A DNA stretch of 64,000 nucleotides from Bradyrhizobium sp. CCGUVB1N3 (GCF_024199925.1 NZ_JANADR010000001.1:7257501-7321500); one strand, 5' to 3'. Shown: positions 8,718 through 18,731, counted from the first letter of the stretch. Notes: generated from the sequence alone by a model not told the origin. Numbers and translations: made by a program.

Positions 8718-9690
8718 GCTCTGACTCACTTTTGATGCAGTTTGAGAGATGTCTGGCGCTTTGGTTGGGGGAGAATCAGCGCCATGCAGCAAGCACTCCA
8801 CCGCTCCAGTCTGGTGCCGCGTGGGTTTGTTGTAGAGAGTGCGTACTACGAAGGTGATAAGGCCGTTATTGCGGTCCGGGCGTCCGGAAGCGTTGGTCTG
8901 TGTCCATCGTGCGGTATAGTTCTCGACGTGTTCATAGCCGATCTCGGCGACGCGTGACCGATCTGCCGCTCGCAGGGCGGGTCGTAGAGCTCTTGGTGAT
9001 CGCCCGCCGCTTCCGCTGCGACGCAGTCTTGTGCGGGCGCCAAATCTTCACTGAGCGTTTCGCCGAGGAGGTTCTGGCGCCGTCGGCGCGAAGGACGGCG
9101 AGGTTGGACTCTATCGTCCATCATCTCGGTCTGGCGCTTGGTGGCCGACCGGCAGCCGGCTCCGCAAAACGGCTAATGCTGCCGGTGAGCAAAGACACGC
9201 TCCTGCGCGTAGTGCGACGCCGCAGCCGTCCCCCAGCTGACCCGCTCAGGGTCATCGGCATTGACGATTGGGCCTGGCGGCGCAATCACCGGTACGCCAG
9301 CATCATCTGCAACCTGGAGAGGCGTCGGATCGTCACGCTGCTGCCGGACCGGCGCCCGCGACCGTGGTGGAGGATATGGCGAAGCGGCAGCAACGGCCCT
9401 GCCGCGCGCTGTTCAGGTCGCAGATCGTTGGCATCTAATGGAGAGCGCCAGTCGAGCTTTCCTCGATGCCGTCCGCAAATCGATGCGCCAGATACGCACC
9501 GTCATCGGTGCGGCCACGATCGATCCCAAGCTGTTCACAGCCGCCGAGCGCCTCCAGTATGAGGGCTATTTGCGCCGCGAGGAGACCAATGCAGCCATCC
9601 TGGCTCTGTCGAAGCACGGCCTCCCGGTGCGGGCCGGGGCGGCCGAACCGTCCCCCGGTCAGCCTCGAGATCTCCCGGTTTCCGCGCGAG
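8718..9690 (+). pseudogene. ISL3-family transposase, frameshifted and truncated
   Basis: The left end begins GGCTCTGACTC at 8718, like ISL3 termini. The coding part starts near the ATG at 8784 and shows the N-terminal zinc finger (LCPSCG). A frame change at about 8950 brings DLPLAGRVVELLV, RRFRCDAVLCGR, then RVIGIDDWAWRRNHRYASII (the first catalytic Asp region). After another break near 9350 comes VQVADRWHLMESASRAF. At least two frameshifts and loss of the C-terminal third rule out activity. A second ISL3 relic, of a different subtype, lies at 32241-34010. Confidence 0.8.
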
Positions 9691-9815
9691 GAACGTCCAT
9701 ACATGCCAGGGTCTGCGACCACGCCGGGACGTCCAGGTGCTCGCGTTATCGCACCCGTCCGCGTCGCCTTCCGCTCTGAGTACAGCATCGGCTCCCGGAA
9801 TAATCTTCTTTCGCG

Positions 9816-9964
9816 GCTCAATGGCTGGCCTGCATGCTCCCCTGCCGACGCTTCGCCACGCCCTCACGGACGCTGCCGCACGGCTCGGGGCCGATGTGGG
9901 ACGCTACTCCTTTCATCGTGTTGGACTCTCACCATCTACTCCTTGCCGGCCTCCCGGCGCACAC
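9816..9964 (-). mobile_element. Group II intron 5' fragment, inserted beside the peptidase stop codon
   Basis: Read on the minus strand from 9964, the sequence starts GTGTGCGCCGGGAGGCCGG and is nearly identical to the intron start at 25063-25211, including GGAGTAGATGGTGAGAG and CGAGCCGTGCGGCAGCGTCC. The 5' exon-side words also match (TAGTCTTACTG before both), as expected for intron- and exon-binding-site pairing. The fragment begins about 10 bases after the stop codon of the prolyl oligopeptidase and ends at 9816, where unrelated sequence follows. Confidence 0.8.
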
Positions 9965-9973
9965 GCAGTAAGA

Positions 9974-12160
9974 CTAAGGACGACCGAAGCCTGGTGGCAG
10001 GCGCATGTAGAGATTCTTGAGCGAAAAGGCGAGCCGATCCGCAGCCTCATTCGCGACCGAGGATCGCCTCGTCCCCGCCCCATGTCCGGCCTTCATCTGC
10101 ACCTCGAGCAACACCGGCTTATCGGTGGCGGCCAACGCTTGCAGGCGCGCGGCGAACTTCAAGCTGTGCATGGGCGCGACGCGATCGTCAGTTTCTGCCG
10201 TCCCGATCAGTATGGCCGGGTATCGGCGGCCTGGCTGGATGTTATGATAGGGCGAATAGCTGCGCAGGATCGGGAACATCTTGGAATCTTCCGGATCGCC
10301 GTATTCCCGAGCCCAGAGCCGCCCGTTGTTGAATTGAGGGAAGCGCAATAGGTCTAGGACAGCCACAGCCGGGAAGGCGACAGCGAAGAGGTCGGGACGT
10401 TTCGTGATCGTCGCGCCGATCAACAAGCCCCCATTGCTGTAACCCAGCGCCGCCAGTTTCCGAGGGTTAGTGTAGCCAGCGCCCACGAGGTATTCGGCCG
10501 CATCGATGAAGGCGTCGAACACAGCCGGTTTGTTCTGCAACATGCCTGCCCGGTGCCAATCCTCCCCGTACGTGCCGTCCCCCGGCAACTGGGGGAAGGC
10601 AAAAAGGCCCCCCATGTCAATCCAGGCGACTTGCTCGGGGCGGAAGTCCGGCGGAAAGGTCAGGCCGAAGCCGCCGTAGCCATAGAGCAACGTCGGCGTT
10701 GCGCCTTTCACCAAGCCGCCCTTCCTGTAGGCGAGGAACATTGGGACGCGCTTGCCATCCCGGGTGGTGTAGAAAGTCTCTTCCACGACGTAGTGGGCAG
10801 GATTGACCGGCATTCGTGGCCGCCGTACGGGCGCAACCCTGCGAGTCGCGATATCGTAACGATAGACGCTGAAGGGCGTCGCGAAGCTCGTGTACTCGAA
10901 GTAGACTGTAGACGCGTCCTCAAGCCCGGCGAAGCCGCGCGCTAGGCCGGGACCAGGCAGGCTGACCTCGCCGTCCTGCACCCCGTCTTCACGGAAGACA
11001 CGAACCCGCGACTTCCCGTGATGCAAGTAGTGCGCAAAGAACCGCTCCCCGCCGCAAGTGACCGCGAGCAGGGGATCTGTGGTCTCCGGGATGATGATGC
11101 GTGGCGGGTCGCCCAGGCGGTCGAGGTCGAAGGCGACCAGACGGCGGTTGGGCGCGCCTTCGTTGGTCAACACGTAGAACACCGCACCCTGGACAGCCAC
11201 GAACCGATTACTGGCGAGCTGGTCCTGCTTCCCAATGAAGATCGGTTTGAATCCGTCCTTCGGCCGAGTCAGGTCTTCGAAGAGTAGCGTCGCCCCACCA
11301 CCTTCGAACCCTGAGTTGACGATGAGGTAGCGACCGTCGGCAGAGACCGATCCGATGAACATGTGGTCCGGGTTGGCCTTGTTCTCATACACGAGTCGAT
11401 CTTTGGCCTGGGGCTCGCCGAGCCGGTGGTAATAAAGCTGCTCGCCGACGTTGGGGGCGCGGAATTCTTCATCCTTCGGCGGCTTCGGGAAGCGCGTGTA
11501 GTAGAATCCTTGACCAGCGTAGTCCCAGGCAGCCGCGCCGAACTTGTTCCAGCGCACCTCGTCAGGGAAAACCTTGCCGGTCGCAGTATCGATAACCCGC
11601 CAAGTGCGCCAGTCGGAACCTCCGTCATGGAACGCATAGGCTACCAGCCGGCCAGTCCGCTCATAGGCGACGGCAGCGAGTGCGCTAGTCCCGTCCTTGC
11701 TCCACGAGGCCGGGTCAATGAGTTTCACGGGCTTTGAACGGTTGCTCCGGACGATCCAGAGCGCGGCCTGTTGATCACCGGGGCGCCGGCGGAAGAAGAA
11801 TTTGCCTCTGTCCCGACGCATGGGTGCGCTCACCGTCTCGATATTGAGGAGGGCTTCGAGCCTGCGGTGGATCGCACGACGCTCAGGCACTCTTGCCAGA
11901 TATCTCCTCGTCAGACGGTTCTCCGCCTCGACCCAATTGCGTACTCGGGGCGCGGTCCGAATGTCGTCCTCTAGCCACCGGTAAGGGTCCTCCACTTGGG
12001 TCGACCCATACCGATCGATCCTCGGAGCGGCGGCCGCGAAGGGGTAGCGCAGCGCGTCAGCCCCCGAAGCCGGACCGGTGCAGGCCAGGGCGGCGACGGC
12101 CGCCCCTATGGCCAATTGTCGGAGGCGGCGGGGCATACGCACACTTTGCTCATTTCTCAA
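9974..12160 (-). CDS. Prolyl oligopeptidase family serine peptidase (S9A), exported
   Basis: 728 residues, full length for S9A enzymes plus a signal peptide (hydrophobic AIGAAVAALACTGPASG at about residues 17-34). The beta-propeller N-terminus has the family words DPYRWLEDD and AENRLTRRYL. The C-terminal hydrolase carries the triad: Ser in GYSNGG (near residue 573; the usual motif is GGSNGG), Asp in TDDRVAP (near 658) and His in KAGHG (near 694). The enzyme cleaves short peptides after proline, probably in the periplasm. Upstream at 12342-12640 is an M16 peptidase relic. A group II intron fragment starts just past the stop codon and may have replaced the terminator. No lesion is visible. Confidence 0.93.
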   Translation of the reverse strand: MRNEQSVRMPRRLRQLAIGAAVAALACTGPASGADALRYPFAAAAPRIDRYGSTQVEDPYRWLEDDIRTAPRVRNWVEAENRLTRRYLARVPERRAIHRRLEALLNIETVSAPMRRDRGKFFFRRRPGDQQAALWIVRSNRSKPVKLIDPASWSKDGTSALAAVAYERTGRLVAYAFHDGGSDWRTWRVIDTATGKVFPDEVRWNKFGAAAWDYAGQGFYYTRFPKPPKDEEFRAPNVGEQLYYHRLGEPQAKDRLVYENKANPDHMFIGSVSADGRYLIVNSGFEGGGATLLFEDLTRPKDGFKPIFIGKQDQLASNRFVAVQGAVFYVLTNEGAPNRRLVAFDLDRLGDPPRIIIPETTDPLLAVTCGGERFFAHYLHHGKSRVRVFREDGVQDGEVSLPGPGLARGFAGLEDASTVYFEYTSFATPFSVYRYDIATRRVAPVRRPRMPVNPAHYVVEETFYTTRDGKRVPMFLAYRKGGLVKGATPTLLYGYGGFGLTFPPDFRPEQVAWIDMGGLFAFPQLPGDGTYGEDWHRAGMLQNKPAVFDAFIDAAEYLVGAGYTNPRKLAALGYSNGGLLIGATITKRPDLFAVAFPAVAVLDLLRFPQFNNGRLWAREYGDPEDSKMFPILRSYSPYHNIQPGRRYPAILIGTAETDDRVAPMHSLKFAARLQALAATDKPVLLEVQMKAGHGAGTRRSSVANEAADRLAFSLKNLYMRLPPGFGRP

Positions 12161-12341
12161 TCCGTACGCTCGTCAGTGAGATAGAAGAATTCAAGCGGGT
12201 CGCGCATCGTCGCCTTGGAGAAGTTAGGGGCGAAGCACAGCGCATCAAGCAGCGTCCAAGAGAGGCTCTCTTGTTTCTCTTCGAGAACAGTCATGGAGGT
12301 GGCGAGTTCGATTGATGGAGCGCGACTAGCCGTAAGGCACT

Positions 12342-12640
12342 TCAGTTCGACTTCGGCGCCGGCGCTGCGGCCGGCTGCGCCGCGGCCTGCGGGGCGCGGC
12401 CGACGACGACAGTCAGAAGGCCCTGGTCCCACAGCCGCTTTGCGGCCGGCCTGGCGCCGTCCAGCGTCACGGAATCGACGATGGCATTGCGCTTCTCGAT
12501 ATAGTCGATCGGCAGCTTGTCCTGCCGATATTGCAGTAGCGCCTAGGCGAGCTTGGAGGAGCTGTCGACTGCCAGCATCTGCGATGCCCTTGAGATAGGA
12601 CTTCGCCTCGTAGCGAGATCCCATATCACCTCTCAAACAC
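12342..12640 (-). pseudogene. M16-type zinc peptidase, C-terminal remnant
   Basis: The minus strand reads ALLQYRQDKLPIDYIEKRNA, then IVDSVTLDGARPAAKRLWDQ and GLLTVVVGRAPQ before a stop at 12342-12344. This resembles the end of M16 (insulinase/PqqL-like) subunits, which close with a VxVGxP/APQ-type segment and a low-complexity Ala/Pro tail. A neighbouring frame holds YEAKSYLKGIADA, also typical (AYLKGxxDA). The metal-binding half is missing. It sits directly upstream of the prolyl oligopeptidase on the same strand, so this was perhaps a peptidase cluster before decay. Confidence 0.6.
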
Positions 12641-13145
12641 ACGACGCTCGCGCCATCTGCAACGCAGCTCGAACGAGCGTCGTCGTGGCGTCGCTTCCAC
12701 GCTGCGTGTGGTGTGCAGGATCTAGGCCAGCGGGTGCGATGCGCATCCCGGCGGTTTTTCGATCGCGATGTTGTCTGCCAGACAAGGCCTGTGGTGATAG
12801 GAACAAGCCGCACGTCTGTGGTCGAACACAAACGCATGCTGTAGGCCGGGACCGCGGATCGCTCGCGGCGGCACGCAACGGCGCCGGTGCGCCCCCAGAC
12901 CATTGAGCACTGGTCCCCTCGAGCATGAAACGTGGCGGACCCACAACCCAGGACAAGCCCGTATGGTGCGCCGGTCTTCCGATGTCACTCTCGTCAGAGA
13001 CGCTGGGTGCGCCGACGGACGATTTGAAGGCGAACGCCAATTCAGGTTCGACGCAAGGAGACCTAACGCGCTTGCGCTCTCTCCGTCCACAGGGCAACAA
13101 AGGGAGGCCGATGATGAGCACGAAGAAGAAGCTACCCGCCCATAG
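12641..13145. other. No gene seen
   Basis: Several long frames exist on both strands, but none shows a recognisable domain or a convincing ribosome binding site. Probably rearranged sequence. Confidence 0.4.
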
Positions 13146-13362
13146 GCCGCGGCTCCGGGAATATATTCGCCGATCTCGGTCCTGCCGAATGCCGAGGAGC
13201 ACCAGCTCAAGGCCGCTCTCGTTGTTCAGCCGAAACGACTGATGACGGACCGGGAGATCACGCAGACCGAAGCCGCCAAACTGGTCGATTTGAAGCAGCC
13301 CAACCTGTCCAAGCTGCTTCGGGGCACTTCAAGCTGGTTTCAGTGGAAAAGCTGCTAGGCCA
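13146..13362 (+). pseudogene. XRE/HigA-type helix-turn-helix protein, degraded
   Basis: Spread over adjoining frames, the plus strand encodes GSGNIFADLG, then NAEEHQLKAALV, RLMTDREITQTEAAKLVDLK, QPNLSKLLRG and KLVSVEKLL. This is the HTH_37-type XRE domain of antitoxins in HigBA-like modules, starting with the typical S/GGNxFxDLG. At least two frameshifts are needed to read it through. No toxin gene is next to it. Confidence 0.65.
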
Positions 13363-13600
13363 GCAACAAGGCGTGATCCGCAAGGACGAAGACGCCGGCA
13401 ATATGGCGTTATTCCTCCTCGGCGCCCACGCCCAGACCATCCGCCACATGCTGGCAACCGACTCATTCCAAGATGCGAAGTTGAAATACGTACTGCGGCT
13501 GCTCATCGAGGGTATGGTGGTCCGATCGATTCCGACGAAAGCAGCAGCTGTACGGCGCGCAAGAACTTCTTCCAAAACCAAATCGAAACGGCGGACGTAA
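13343..13600 (+). pseudogene. Possible TetR-family C-terminal fragment
   Basis: An 85-residue frame with GNMALFLLGAHAQTIRHMLA and YVLRLLIEGMVVRS resembles the ligand-binding end of TetR/AcrR regulators, which commonly control an adjacent SDR gene such as the one at 13627. There is no DNA-binding domain upstream; that position is held by the XRE relic. Family assignment is weak. Confidence 0.35.
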
Positions 13601-13626
13601 ATTTTCACCATCGGCGGAGCAGAGTC

Positions 13627-14345
13627 ATGAAGGTTAGCAAAGGGCAGGTAGCGGTCATCACCGGAGGAGCTAGCGGCATCGGTTTTGCGTTGGCTCGAGA
13701 GTTGGCTCAACGCGGGTTGCGCATCATGCTTGCCGATGTCGAAATTGGCGCATTGAAGTCAGCCGAGCACCAGCTCGTGCAAGACGGCTTTGAGGTGGGT
13801 TCTGAACTAACGGACGTAACGGACTACAACTGGACTTTCGGCGTGAATTTGTTCGGTGTCGTTCACGGATTGCAGGCTATGGTCCCACGCTGGCGCTTGG
13901 AGAGGGGCACGTTGTTAACGTTGCCTCACTTGCCGGACTCGTCTCGGTTCAATTTAATTCGGCTTACGCCGCGTCCAAGCATGCAGTAGTTGCACTATCC
14001 GACAGCCTCGCAGGCGAGTTCGCCGCTCTTGGACTTCCGATAAAGGAATCGGTCGTCTGTCCCGGGTTTGTCGCAACACGCATATTTGAATCCGAGCGCA
14101 ATCGGCCTGACCATTTGCGCGCCGCCGCTAGGACGCCGCCTGAATTGGCGGAAAGACTACGAGCTGCATTCGCGGAGCGCGTCTGGAATAATCCCATGTC
14201 ACCTACCGAGGCCGCGTCGCGCATAGTCGCGGGCATCGAACGTGATGAATTCTACATACTCACCCATCAAGAGCAGAATGCGGCTGTGCTTAGCCGGCTG
14301 GCAGCGGTGGAAGGTGCGGTAAGGTCTTCGTGCCCGACATCCTGA
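13627..14345 (+). pseudogene. Short-chain dehydrogenase/reductase, internally deleted and frameshifted
   Basis: It begins VAVITGGASGIGFALARELA (TGxxxGIG cofactor loop) and reaches ADVEIGALKSAE. After TDVTD it jumps straight to FGVNLFGVVHGLQAMVP, so about 55 residues including the NAG motif are missing. A frameshift near 13900 moves the rest, NVASLAGLVS, SAYAASKHAVVALSD (the YxxxK active site) and VCPGFVATRIFE, into another frame that ends at 14345. The catalytic Tyr and Lys codons survive, but no continuous product is possible. Confidence 0.85.
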
Positions 14346-14660
14346 CACCGGATTCATGGCAGAAGGACTGCCTCGCGGCGTCGGCTTTATAGGTACACGC
14401 CCTTCTGCAATGGACCCGATGATGTCAAGCCTCCCGAGTGAACGTCACTCCGCCGAGCTCATGCTTCTGTCCGTGGTCAACGCCTAGCCGCCACATCATG
14501 CTGTCAGAGGGAGCGGTGAGCCTATCTAGGTACGCGTGGTTCGTCAGATGACGGCCACTGGGCGTGTAACGGCTTCACCGGATCCACCGTCCCGGCGACG
14601 GGACTTCGGGCACCGGGCTTCAGTTCAGCCCGGTTGCGTTCTTAATCTCCTCGACGTGTT
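14346..14660. other. No gene seen
   Basis: About 315 bases between the SDR relic and the IS110 relic. It may hold the IS110 right flank; nothing else can be supported. Confidence 0.4.
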
Positions 14661-15746
14661 CTATGCTGCGATTGGCCCCGCGTCTCCCCATCGGTAAGTT
14701 GTGCCGTCGACCCAGATCCGATGCAGGATCGCAGCGAGCTTGCGCGCCAGAGCGACTTTTGCGCGCTTCGAGCCTCGCCGCTTGGCGACGTCCATCCCCC
14801 AGCGCTTGAGTTTTGAGAACCGCGTGATGCGCGATAGCAGAACGTTGGCAGCCTCATACAAAACCGTGCGGACTATCTCGTCTCCGGCCAGCGTGATTCC
14901 GCCCGTGACATCCTTTTCCCCAACTGGTATTTCTTTTGGTATGAGCCCAAACAGCGCGCCTGCCGCCTTCGATTTTGCGATGCGATGGGGGTCATCAATC
15001 GCCGATTTGTAGGTGATAGCTACCAGGGGACCGACGCCTGGCACGGTCATCAGCCGGCGACAGACCGCATCGTCACGCACAGTTGCCAGCACAGCCTTGT
15101 GTAGCCTTCCGCACTCTGCCTTTAAAGCGGATCATGCCGAAAGCATCGCTGTAACAATGCGCTCCAATGTCGCCTGACCTGCAACTAACTCCCGGATCCG
15201 CGCTTCGAAATTCTTCCGTGTCACCGGGCCAACCTTCAGCCCAAAACCACGCAGTATCCCGCGGATACTCAACTCCACATCGATCAGTCGCCCAAGAAGC
15301 GGTTTGCGTGCGATCAGGAGGGCCCGGATCTCCTGCGCATCGACTGATTTTGCGTGTACCGGCCGGAACCGTCCCATCCGGATCAATTGGGCGATCTCGC
15401 CGCATCCTTGCGATCAGTCTTCACCGTCATCGCAGACAATGCGGCCCTCACATGCCGCGTTTCCAGCAGGACCGTTTCGTATCCTGCTCCTTTAGCCCCG
15501 CATGCAGCCATTGCGACAGTGGCCCAGCCTCCAGCCCGATCCGCTTCACTGCAAAGCCAGGCGTCTTAAAAAATTCAATTAAGGCGTCGGGTTCGCTCGC
15601 GACCTTCGCCTTCTTCAGGATGAGGTGCGAACCATGTTCATAGTCTCGTGGCGCGACTTCGCCGGACCGACGATTTTATCCTGGCCATCCACAACGCATA
15701 CGCTCTTTAGTTCCAAAGACACATCGATTCCGGCATACTGTTCCAT
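14661..15746 (-). pseudogene. IS110-family transposase, several frameshifts
   Basis: Starts at the ATG of 15746 with YAGIDVSLELKSVCVVD, the DEDD-type RuvC-like N-terminus of IS110 transposases. Later pieces lie in other frames: RFRPVHAKSVDAQEIRALL (15132-15386), then MTVPGVGPLVAITYKSAIDD, the C-terminal transposase_20 domain with its PGxGPxxA helix-hairpin-helix, and GGITLAGDEIVRTVLYEAAN, ending at 14661. The length is near that of an intact IS110 transposase (about 345 residues), but at least three frame changes are needed. Confidence 0.85.
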
Positions 15747-15864
15747 GGCTGTCCTCTGTCTCCAGATGCTTGGGGCCGACTCACCGTCGTGACCCCGTTT
15801 CATCATCTATCGGGGGACAGCCACCATCATCCCCCCTTGCTCGGAGCAGGGCCCATTACGGCAT

Positions 15865-16932
15865 CTAGGTCGGTATCACGTAGCGAACGAGACAGAAGCT
15901 GACCGCGATCAAGAAGATGAGCGACAACGTTACAGCGGCCGTCACTCGGGCTCCGACCTGTCCGACGACGCGAAGATCCACGCCCAGGCCGAGCGCGGCC
16001 ATCGACAGGACCGTCAAGACGCTGGCGATGTAGCGGATAGGCGAGATGAAGTTGTCGGGAATCAAAGATAGAGACCGCAATGCCGCCAGCGCGAAAAACA
16101 CGATGATGAACCAGGGGACTGCTTCGAAGCGCTTGCGCTTCGACGGTCTCGCCGCCCCGTCAGTGCGCAGGCCTCGTGCCAGGTAGGCGATTGAAGCGAC
16201 AACCGGTCCTAGCATCATCACTCGCACCAGCTTGACGACGGTACCGATCTGGGTGCTGACGAGGCTTGCCGGCATTGTAGCCGCCAACACTTGCGGTACG
16301 GCGTAGACGGTCATGCCCGCCAGTATCCCGTATTGAACCTCCGAAAGAGCAAACAGCGGTATCAGCAGGGGCAATCCGAGAACAACGATGACACCCAAAA
16401 TAGCGGTAAAGGCGATCGAGGAAGCAATTTCATCGGAGTTCGCACCGATCAGAGGCGCCACTGCGGCAATAGCCGAGTTTCCGCAGATTGAGTTTCCACA
16501 AGCGACTAGAATGGCAAGACGGTTTGAAAGCCCCAGAGATCGGCTTACCGCGTAGCTGATCACGATGGTCAGAATGACAACGCAAACGGTCGCCACCAGT
16601 AGAATTGGACCAGAACCTGCAATCGTCGAGAACGTAATCGAGGCACCTAGCAATGCGACAGCAACTTCCAGCAGTTGCTTCGCGCTGAAGGCGATGCCTG
16701 CTCGCCAGCGTGTGCCCGGCGTCCAAAAGGTACGAATAGCCGTTCCGACGAGAATGGCGATCACGATCGCTTCTAGGTAGGGATGACCAAAGCTCGATTC
16801 CTGTGCCATCTGAAGACTGATCGCTACTGCAGTCACTGCAGCGCAGAGGACTATCCCGGGAAGAACTGATGCCGCTGAAATGGCTGAAACAGCTGGCGTG
16901 GACTTCTTGGTGCCATCGACTTGATCCGACAT
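15865..16932 (-). CDS. YeiH-family (UPF0324) putative sulfate exporter, membrane protein
   Basis: 355 residues from the ATG at 16932, which follows an AGGAAACGAG leader; an upstream in-frame start at 17034 would overlap the divergent LysR start and adds no conserved sequence. About ten hydrophobic segments span the protein. Family signatures are visible: YLEAIVIAILVGTAIR, AKQLLEVAVALLGASIT, CGNSICGNSAIAAVAPLIGA and AALGLGVDLR near the end. Members are inner-membrane proteins proposed to export sulfate or related anions, often during taurine or other sulfonate breakdown, and are often paired with a divergent LysR gene, here reduced to a fragment. The transport function is known only for some relatives. 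Confidence 0.9.
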   Translation of the reverse strand: MSDQVDGTKKSTPAVSAISAASVLPGIVLCAAVTAVAISLQMAQESSFGHPYLEAIVIAILVGTAIRTFWTPGTRWRAGIAFSAKQLLEVAVALLGASITFSTIAGSGPILLVATVCVVILTIVISYAVSRSLGLSNRLAILVACGNSICGNSAIAAVAPLIGANSDEIASSIAFTAILGVIVVLGLPLLIPLFALSEVQYGILAGMTVYAVPQVLAATMPASLVSTQIGTVVKLVRVMMLGPVVASIAYLARGLRTDGAARPSKRKRFEAVPWFIIVFFALAALRSLSLIPDNFISPIRYIASVLTVLSMAALGLGVDLRVVGQVGARVTAAVTLSLIFLIAVSFCLVRYVIPT

Positions 16933-17016
16933 CTCGTTTCCTAGAGAGAACAAAATATGCGTGGCGCGAGCGATTTTGGAAAGTATCAATTTGTCATGAG
17001 CCGATAATGGGGAATT

Positions 17017-17160
17017 ATGGCCCTCAACCTTCATTTGCTTCGGATGTTCGTGGCGATAGCCCGAATGGGCAGCTTTTCTCGCGCCGCTGAAGGAATGAAT
17101 CTAAGCCAACCGGCACTGTCAAAGGGAGTGCGGGACTTCGAACTCCAGGTCGGCTGCCGG
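17017..17160 (+). pseudogene. LysR-family regulator, DNA-binding domain fragment
   Basis: Starts MALNLHLLRMFVAIARMGSF, then SRAAEGMNLSQPALSKGVRD, a normal LysR helix-turn-helix, and diverges from the family after FELQVGC at about 17150. The open frame runs on to 17307, but that part shows no LysR character. It is divergent from the YeiH exporter with 84 bases between starts, the standard cysL/yeiE-like arrangement, so its loss probably leaves the exporter without its activator (inference). Confidence 0.8.
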
Positions 17161-17567
17161 AAGTTGATTGTGTCTGAACATCATGATTTCGCTTGCTTCT
17201 TGAACTGCAATCACTGCTGCAGCACAAAGATCATCGATTGCATTAACGGTACGAACCGATCGAAGCATGCAGTAGATCGCGATGCCTTCGTACCGTTCTT
17301 GCTGTGAGGCGCGGCAAAGCCGCCGTTGGGAAAATGGTGCTGCGCGCAATCCACGAGATCATGCCAGTATCGCCGCAAATTCGGGTAAAAATGCTAACGC
17401 CAGCTGTAAGCGAGACTATCTGAACCTCATTACCGCTCCTTGGTTTGCTTGGCCTCGGCGCGACGTCTTGCGAAGGAGTGAAATGTGCTCGAGTTCGCGG
17501 CAACGACAACGGGGCGCCACGAAGCGAGTTTTGCGGCGGAACGACTCGTCGCCGATCCACTGCCAGC
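17161..17567. other. Unidentified coding-like remnant
   Basis: The minus strand has short open pieces (for example AIDDLCAAAVIAVQEASEIM at about 17180-17250 and VQIVSLTAGVSIFTRICGDT further up) that look translated but match no family I recognise. It replaces the rest of the LysR gene, so a rearrangement joint lies near 17155. Confidence 0.35.
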
Positions 17568-18731
17568 TCATATTGCACAGGCCTCCGCCGCTCGCATGGC
17601 CGCGAGAGCCTTTGTGAGGTCGGCAATGAGATCGGTAGGATCCTCAAGGCCAATATGCAGCCGCACCAGAGTGCCCGACAATGGGAATGGGCGGTCAGTA
17701 CGCGTGAAGCCGGCCGGTAGGGCAAGGCTCTCATAGCCTCCCCAGCTCGAGCCGATCCCGAACAGCTCCAGCGAATCCATGAAGGCGGTCAGCCCGAGCT
17801 GAGAACGGGAGGCAAGCTCGACGCCAAAAAGTGCAGAGGATCCACTGAAGTCGCGTGACCAGAGCGTGTGCCCCGGATCGTCGGGCAGGCCGGGATGCAG
17901 TACGCGCAGTACGTCCGGCTGTGTTTGAAGCCAGCGCGCGACGGTGAGCGCACTCTGCATCTGGTGGCGCATGCGCACACCGAGTGTGCGCATGCCCCGT
18001 AAGACCAGATAGCAGTCATCCGGACTGGTCGAATAGCCCAGGTCCGCCACGACGTCGCGAATTGGTCGCCACCACTCCTCGGTCGTGGCGATGGTGCCCA
18101 TCATCACATCGGAGTGGCCGCAGAGATATTTGGTTGCGGCCTGGATCGAGATGTCGACCCCCTTAGCGAGCGCGTCGAAGAAAAGCGGACTAGCCCAGGT
18201 GTTGTCGAGCAGGACGGGAATCGATCTTGCGTGCGCGGCTTTCGCGATGGCGGGTATGTCCTGCACCTCGAAGGTGAGCGAGCCGGGGCTTTCGCAGAAT
18301 ACGGCTCGCGTATTGCCACGAAACAGCGTGGCGATTCCGTCGCCGATCAAAGGGTCGTAATAGGTCGTCTCGACGCCGCTTCGCGCCAGCAAGCCATCGC
18401 AGAAGGCGCGCGTAGGTCCGTAGACCGTATCCACCATGAGGAGGTGATCACCGGCCTTAAGGACGGTGGTCAGAGTGGCCGCAATAGCAGCAAGCCCAGA
18501 CGGCAGCACAATCGCGCGATGGCAGCCCTCGAGCTTCGTGATTGCCTGCTCGAGCGCGAATAGTGTGTCAGTGCCATGCATACCGTAACGAAGTGCCCCG
18601 AACCGGTCGGCGCGCGTCGCGTCGAAGGCGGCAAGATCCTTGAACAGGATTGTGGAGGCCCGCGATACCGGGGGGTTGACGGGACCGGTGGCGGCACGGC
18701 CGCTTCGGACGAGCAGCGTATCTTTTTTCAT
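17568..18731 (-). CDS. metC: Cys/Met-metabolism PLP enzyme, cystathionine beta-lyase type
   Basis: 387 residues, typical length. Starts KKDTLLVRSGRA, then PPVSRASTILF and YGMHGTDTLFALEQAI (family Y-x-R-x-G-x-T/P-like region). LDNTWASPLFF precedes SIQAATKYLCGHSDVMMGTI, which carries the pyridoxal-phosphate lysine (ATKY), and a late GSSWGGYESL matches cystathionine beta-lyases (SxWGGFESL). Such enzymes split cystathionine to homocysteine, pyruvate and ammonia, or act as gamma-synthase/lyase relatives; the WGGYESL motif favours the beta-lyase subgroup. It is cytosolic. It stands alone between a remnant and a long gap, but a sulfur link with the YeiH-type exporter one gene away is possible. Confidence 0.88.
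   Translation of the reverse strand: MKKDTLLVRSGRAATGPVNPPVSRASTILFKDLAAFDATRADRFGALRYGMHGTDTLFALEQAITKLEGCHRAIVLPSGLAAIAATLTTVLKAGDHLLMVDTVYGPTRAFCDGLLARSGVETTYYDPLIGDGIATLFRGNTRAVFCESPGSLTFEVQDIPAIAKAAHARSIPVLLDNTWASPLFFDALAKGVDISIQAATKYLCGHSDVMMGTIATTEEWWRPIRDVVADLGYSTSPDDCYLVLRGMRTLGVRMRHQMQSALTVARWLQTQPDVLRVLHPGLPDDPGHTLWSRDFSGSSALFGVELASRSQLGLTAFMDSLELFGIGSSWGGYESLALPAGFTRTDRPFPLSGTLVRLHIGLEDPTDLIADLTKALAAMRAAEACAI

Noticed and set aside
12722..13210. Overlapping minus and plus frames as a possible new gene
   Set aside because: Composition is typical of random high-G+C frames, with no start signal or conserved motif.
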